In this document: positions 62,050-64,000 of the stretch, one piece after another
Layout: every line of letters starts with the position of its first letter
How positions within the stretch are numbered: position 1 is the first letter of the stretch
Position numbers and translations under genes: made by a program
Notes under the pieces: model-generated
What the model saw: only the letters and a program-made list of their open reading frames with translations
Databases searched by the model: none
What the model was told of the DNA's origin: nothing
Assembly (NCBI RefSeq): GCF_900111245.1
Contig: NZ_FOGO01000005.1
Coordinates: 124,001 to 188,000 of the forward strand
Source of the DNA: Streptomyces qinglanensis
GTDB lineage: Bacteria; Actinomycetota; Actinomycetes; Streptomycetales; Streptomycetaceae
DNA: 64,000 bases
Direction of reading: 5' to 3'

Positions 62050-62412
62050 CGGGTGGAGCCTTTTGGGCGGGGTGTGTCCTCGCCGAGGAACTTCGCCGCC
62101 TGCCGGACGATGCCCAGCTCGGTCTCGAGCTCGCGGATCCGCCGGCGGGCAGCCCGCAGCTCAGCGGACTCGCTCGACGGAGTTCCCGGTCGCCGCCCGT
62201 TGTCCACGTCGTCCTGCCGCAACCACTTCGACAGCGTGACGGGATGGACACCGAGCTCGACCGCGGTCTGCTTGGCCTGCGTGCCGGCACGGACCAGCGC
62301 GACGGCACGCGCCCGGAACTCCGGCGGATAGGGACGAGGCATGACTGACAGCCTTTCGCGAAGGGCTGCCAGTTAGCGACCACATCTGGAACCCAGGACG
62401 TGGGGCAGGTCA
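61683..62412 (-). mobile_element. IS3-family insertion sequence remnant (right part deleted)
   Basis: Carries a complete orfA (62046-62342) and only the first third of orfB, cut near 61683. The outer end at about 62412 reads TGACCTGCCCCACG on the minus strand, a typical TG-starting IS3 terminus. The other terminal repeat and the DDE domain are missing, so the element cannot move by itself. Confidence 0.75.
62046..62342 (-). CDS. IS3-family transposase OrfA
   Basis: A 98-residue DNA-binding subunit. The helix-turn-helix FRARAVALVRAGTQAKQTAV ... LGVHPVTLSKWLRQ is followed by a leucine-zipper-like helix (ESAELRAARRRIRELETELGIVRQA) used for dimerisation and joining to OrfB. Its stop overlaps the OrfB ATG by 4 bp, as in intact IS3 elements, where a -1 frameshift makes the OrfAB transposase. 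It is intact, but its OrfB partner is truncated. Confidence 0.9.
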   Translation of the reverse strand: MPRPYPPEFRARAVALVRAGTQAKQTAVELGVHPVTLSKWLRQDDVDNGRRPGTPSSESAELRAARRRIRELETELGIVRQAAKFLGEDTPRPKGSTR

Positions 62413-62480
62413 AGATGTCACCAGACCATGCATCAGCCCCGGGGGTGTTCCGTCCTTTGCTAATGGCCAGAAGAACATCA

Positions 62481-64000
62481 ACACGTGGTCCCCGCGCGCG
62501 GGGTCGACCAACGCACGCGTGGGCTGGGTACTCGTTGCGCCGGAACATCTCCGCGGGCGCGGGGTCGACAGCGTGAAGGACTGCTTCTCGCTCTTCGGCA
62601 CCGGAGCATCCCCGCGGGCGCGGGGTCGACGTGCCCAGCACTGGGCACCCGGCCCCGCCGCCCGGAGCATCCCCGCGGGCGCGGGGTCGACCGTCGCCGA
62701 CTCGTGCATGCTGCGTGCCATCACGGAGCATCCCCGCGGGCGCGGGGTCGACGGAGTGCACGCCGAACGGGGCGGCAACGGCGGCGGAGCATCGGCGCGG
62801 GGTCGACAGAGCCCCGAACTCCTCCCTGTCGGTGCTCGCCGGAGCATCCCCGCGGGCGCGGGGTCGACAACCGCTGGAGCTTGGCGATGCCGTCCTCCGC
62901 CGGAGCATCCCCGCGGGCGCGGGGTCGACTGGCGGCTGACCGGTATCGGCGGGTGACGTCGGGGAGCATCCCCGCGGGCGCGGGGTCGACTCGAGATCGA
63001 ACGTCGACGCGAGGTCGCTCACCGGAGCATCCCCGCGGGCGCGGGGTCGACTACTACCGGAACCCGAACCGGACCGGAGAGGACGGAGCATCCCCGCGGG
63101 CGCGGGGTCGACGCGCACTGCCTCAAGCGGCTCCCGCACTCCGAGGGAGCATCCCCGCGGGCGCGGGGTCGACGCGGCGGAGCTGGTGTGCTCGGCGAGG
63201 TGGGTCGGAACATCCCCGCGGGCGCGGGGTCGACGGGGAAAAGGTCCGGTACGACACCCACAAGTCGGGAACATCCCCGCGGGCGCGGGGTCGACACCGA
63301 GCAGAGCGCGGGCATCACCCTCGCCCAGGGAACATCCCCGCGGGCGCGGGGTCGACGCCTGCACGATGCACCACAGCAGCCCGTGGCGGGGAACATCCCC
63401 GCGGGCGCGGGGTCGACGCGTAGGGCCCCCTCTCCCGAAACCGCTGCAACGGAACATCCCCGCGGGCGCGGGGTCGACAACGCCAGCATCATCGGGCCGC
63501 ACAGCCGGTGGGGAACATCCCCGCGGGCGCGGGGTCGACCAGGCCGGTGGGCTGAGCGTGGGGGAAGGCGCGGGAACATCCCCGCGGGCGCGGGGTCGAC
63601 GTGGTACGTCGGTGTGAGCTGGGGAAAGTCGCGGGAACATCCCCGCGGGCGCGGGGTCGACGTCGATGGAGTCCTCCTCCCTGCCAGTGGCGGGGGAACA
63701 TCCCCGCGGGCGCGGGGTCGACCGGCGGGGCCACACCTTTGAACTTGACAGAGGGGGAACATCCCCGCGGGCGCGGGGTCGACGGATCGCGGACCTGGAA
63801 CAGCAGGTGCGTGACCGGAACATCCCCGCGGGCGCGGGGTCGACCGGCCAGCCTGTCGGCACCATCTGGCGGTGGGCGGAACATCCCCGCGGGCGCGGGG
63901 TCGACGACTTCGGGGGGGGAGTGACAGGTGCTCATGCACGGAACATCCCCGCGGGCGCGGGGTCGACTTCTCCGGCGACGCCTCGTTCAGCGGGGCGCAG
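62481..64000 (-). CRISPR. CRISPR array, type I-E-like (at least 25 repeats, continues past window)
   Basis: Twenty-five repeats of 28 bp with 33-bp spacers (period 61; one 34-bp spacer at 63906-63939). On the plus strand each begins GGAACATCCCCGCGGG or GGAGCATCCCCGCGGG and ends CGCGGGGTCGAC. The reverse complement (GTCGACCCCGCG...GGGGATGTTCC) matches Streptomyces I-E repeats, so transcription is probably leftward from a leader to the right. Intact repeats start at 62603, 62664, 62725, 62841, 62902, 62963, 63024, 63085 and 63146 (G form). They start at 63207, 63268, 63329, 63390, 63451, 63512, 63573, 63634, 63695, 63756, 63817, 63878 and 63940 (A form). The left ones at 62481 and 62542 are degenerate, and 62786 is 6 bp short. 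No cas gene is visible. Confidence 0.97.

Noticed and set aside
62485..63423. Plus-strand frames over the CRISPR array (SIPAGAGST-type repeats)
   Set aside because: Same cause: GC-rich repeats with no stop codons. Not protein-coding.
61211..63865. Very long minus-strand frame across the recombinase region and the CRISPR array, with repeated RPRARGDVP-type peptide
   Set aside because: It is a translation of CRISPR repeats and spacers in one open frame, a common misannotation. There is no domain or ribosome site, and the repeat period is exactly 61 bp.

Overview
The window is high-GC actinobacterial chromosome, almost certainly Streptomyces or a very close relative. The evidence is a complete Pup-proteasome locus (pafA, prcA, prcB, pup, dop, arc), mycothiol ligase mshC, a gylR-glpF-glpK-glpD glycerol operon, adjacent long and short chaplin genes, and strong third-position GC with many GTG starts. 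From memory (not searched), the gene order resembles the S. coelicolor SCO1620-SCO1675 region.

Layout. 1-2526: glycine betaine/proline-type ABC transporter, a permease fused to its binding protein (cut by the window edge) plus an ATPase. 2797-6368: a 5'-3' exonuclease-like protein, an iron-box-controlled siderophore-interacting reductase, and a secreted phospholipase C-like protein. 6365-13722: helY, tatC, tatA, pafC, pafB and an FKBP. 13781-17735: an FKBP lipoprotein, pafA and an MFS exporter. 17820-19079: a LacI-type regulator divergent from the MFS gene and sharing a palindromic operator with it. 19258-25404: prcA, prcB, a twice-frameshifted endonuclease VII-like gene, pup, dop and arc, bounded by strong hairpins. 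25678-33372: a secreted protein, trmI, an M50 protease, a RecB-type nuclease, an orphan response regulator, an orphan solute-binding lipoprotein and a HAD phosphatase. 33516-42414: metH, then the glycerol regulon with two copies of the same palindrome, one before gylR and one before glpF. 42613-49523: a GH18-like membrane-anchored protein, a FadR-type regulator, a PAC2 protein, mshC and a conserved three-gene cluster (SCO1664-type kinase-like protein, DUF3090, histidine phosphatase). 49634-57418: CorA, a ferritin-like protein, an F420-type oxidoreductase, an aldo/keto reductase, a RecD2-like protein that has lost its helicase motifs, an acidic-tailed protein and a DUF5703 protein. 57667-60568: two chaplins and an M20 peptidase.

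The right end is accessory DNA. The 3' half of tRNA-Leu(GAG) overlaps the end of a chimeric ORF, in which the N-terminal part of an IS3 transposase is joined in frame to the C-terminal part of a large serine recombinase. The IS3 orfA and one IS end follow. Next comes a type I-E-like CRISPR array with 25 visible repeats that runs out of the window. Its orientation, the degenerate left-end repeats and two repeat subfamilies suggest that the leader and any cas genes lie to the right.

The observations most worth following are the recombinase/IS3/tRNA/CRISPR junction, the catalytically degenerate RecD2-like protein, the frameshifted nuclease inside the pupylation locus, and the mshC-linked gene cluster. 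No complete new defence system is visible.
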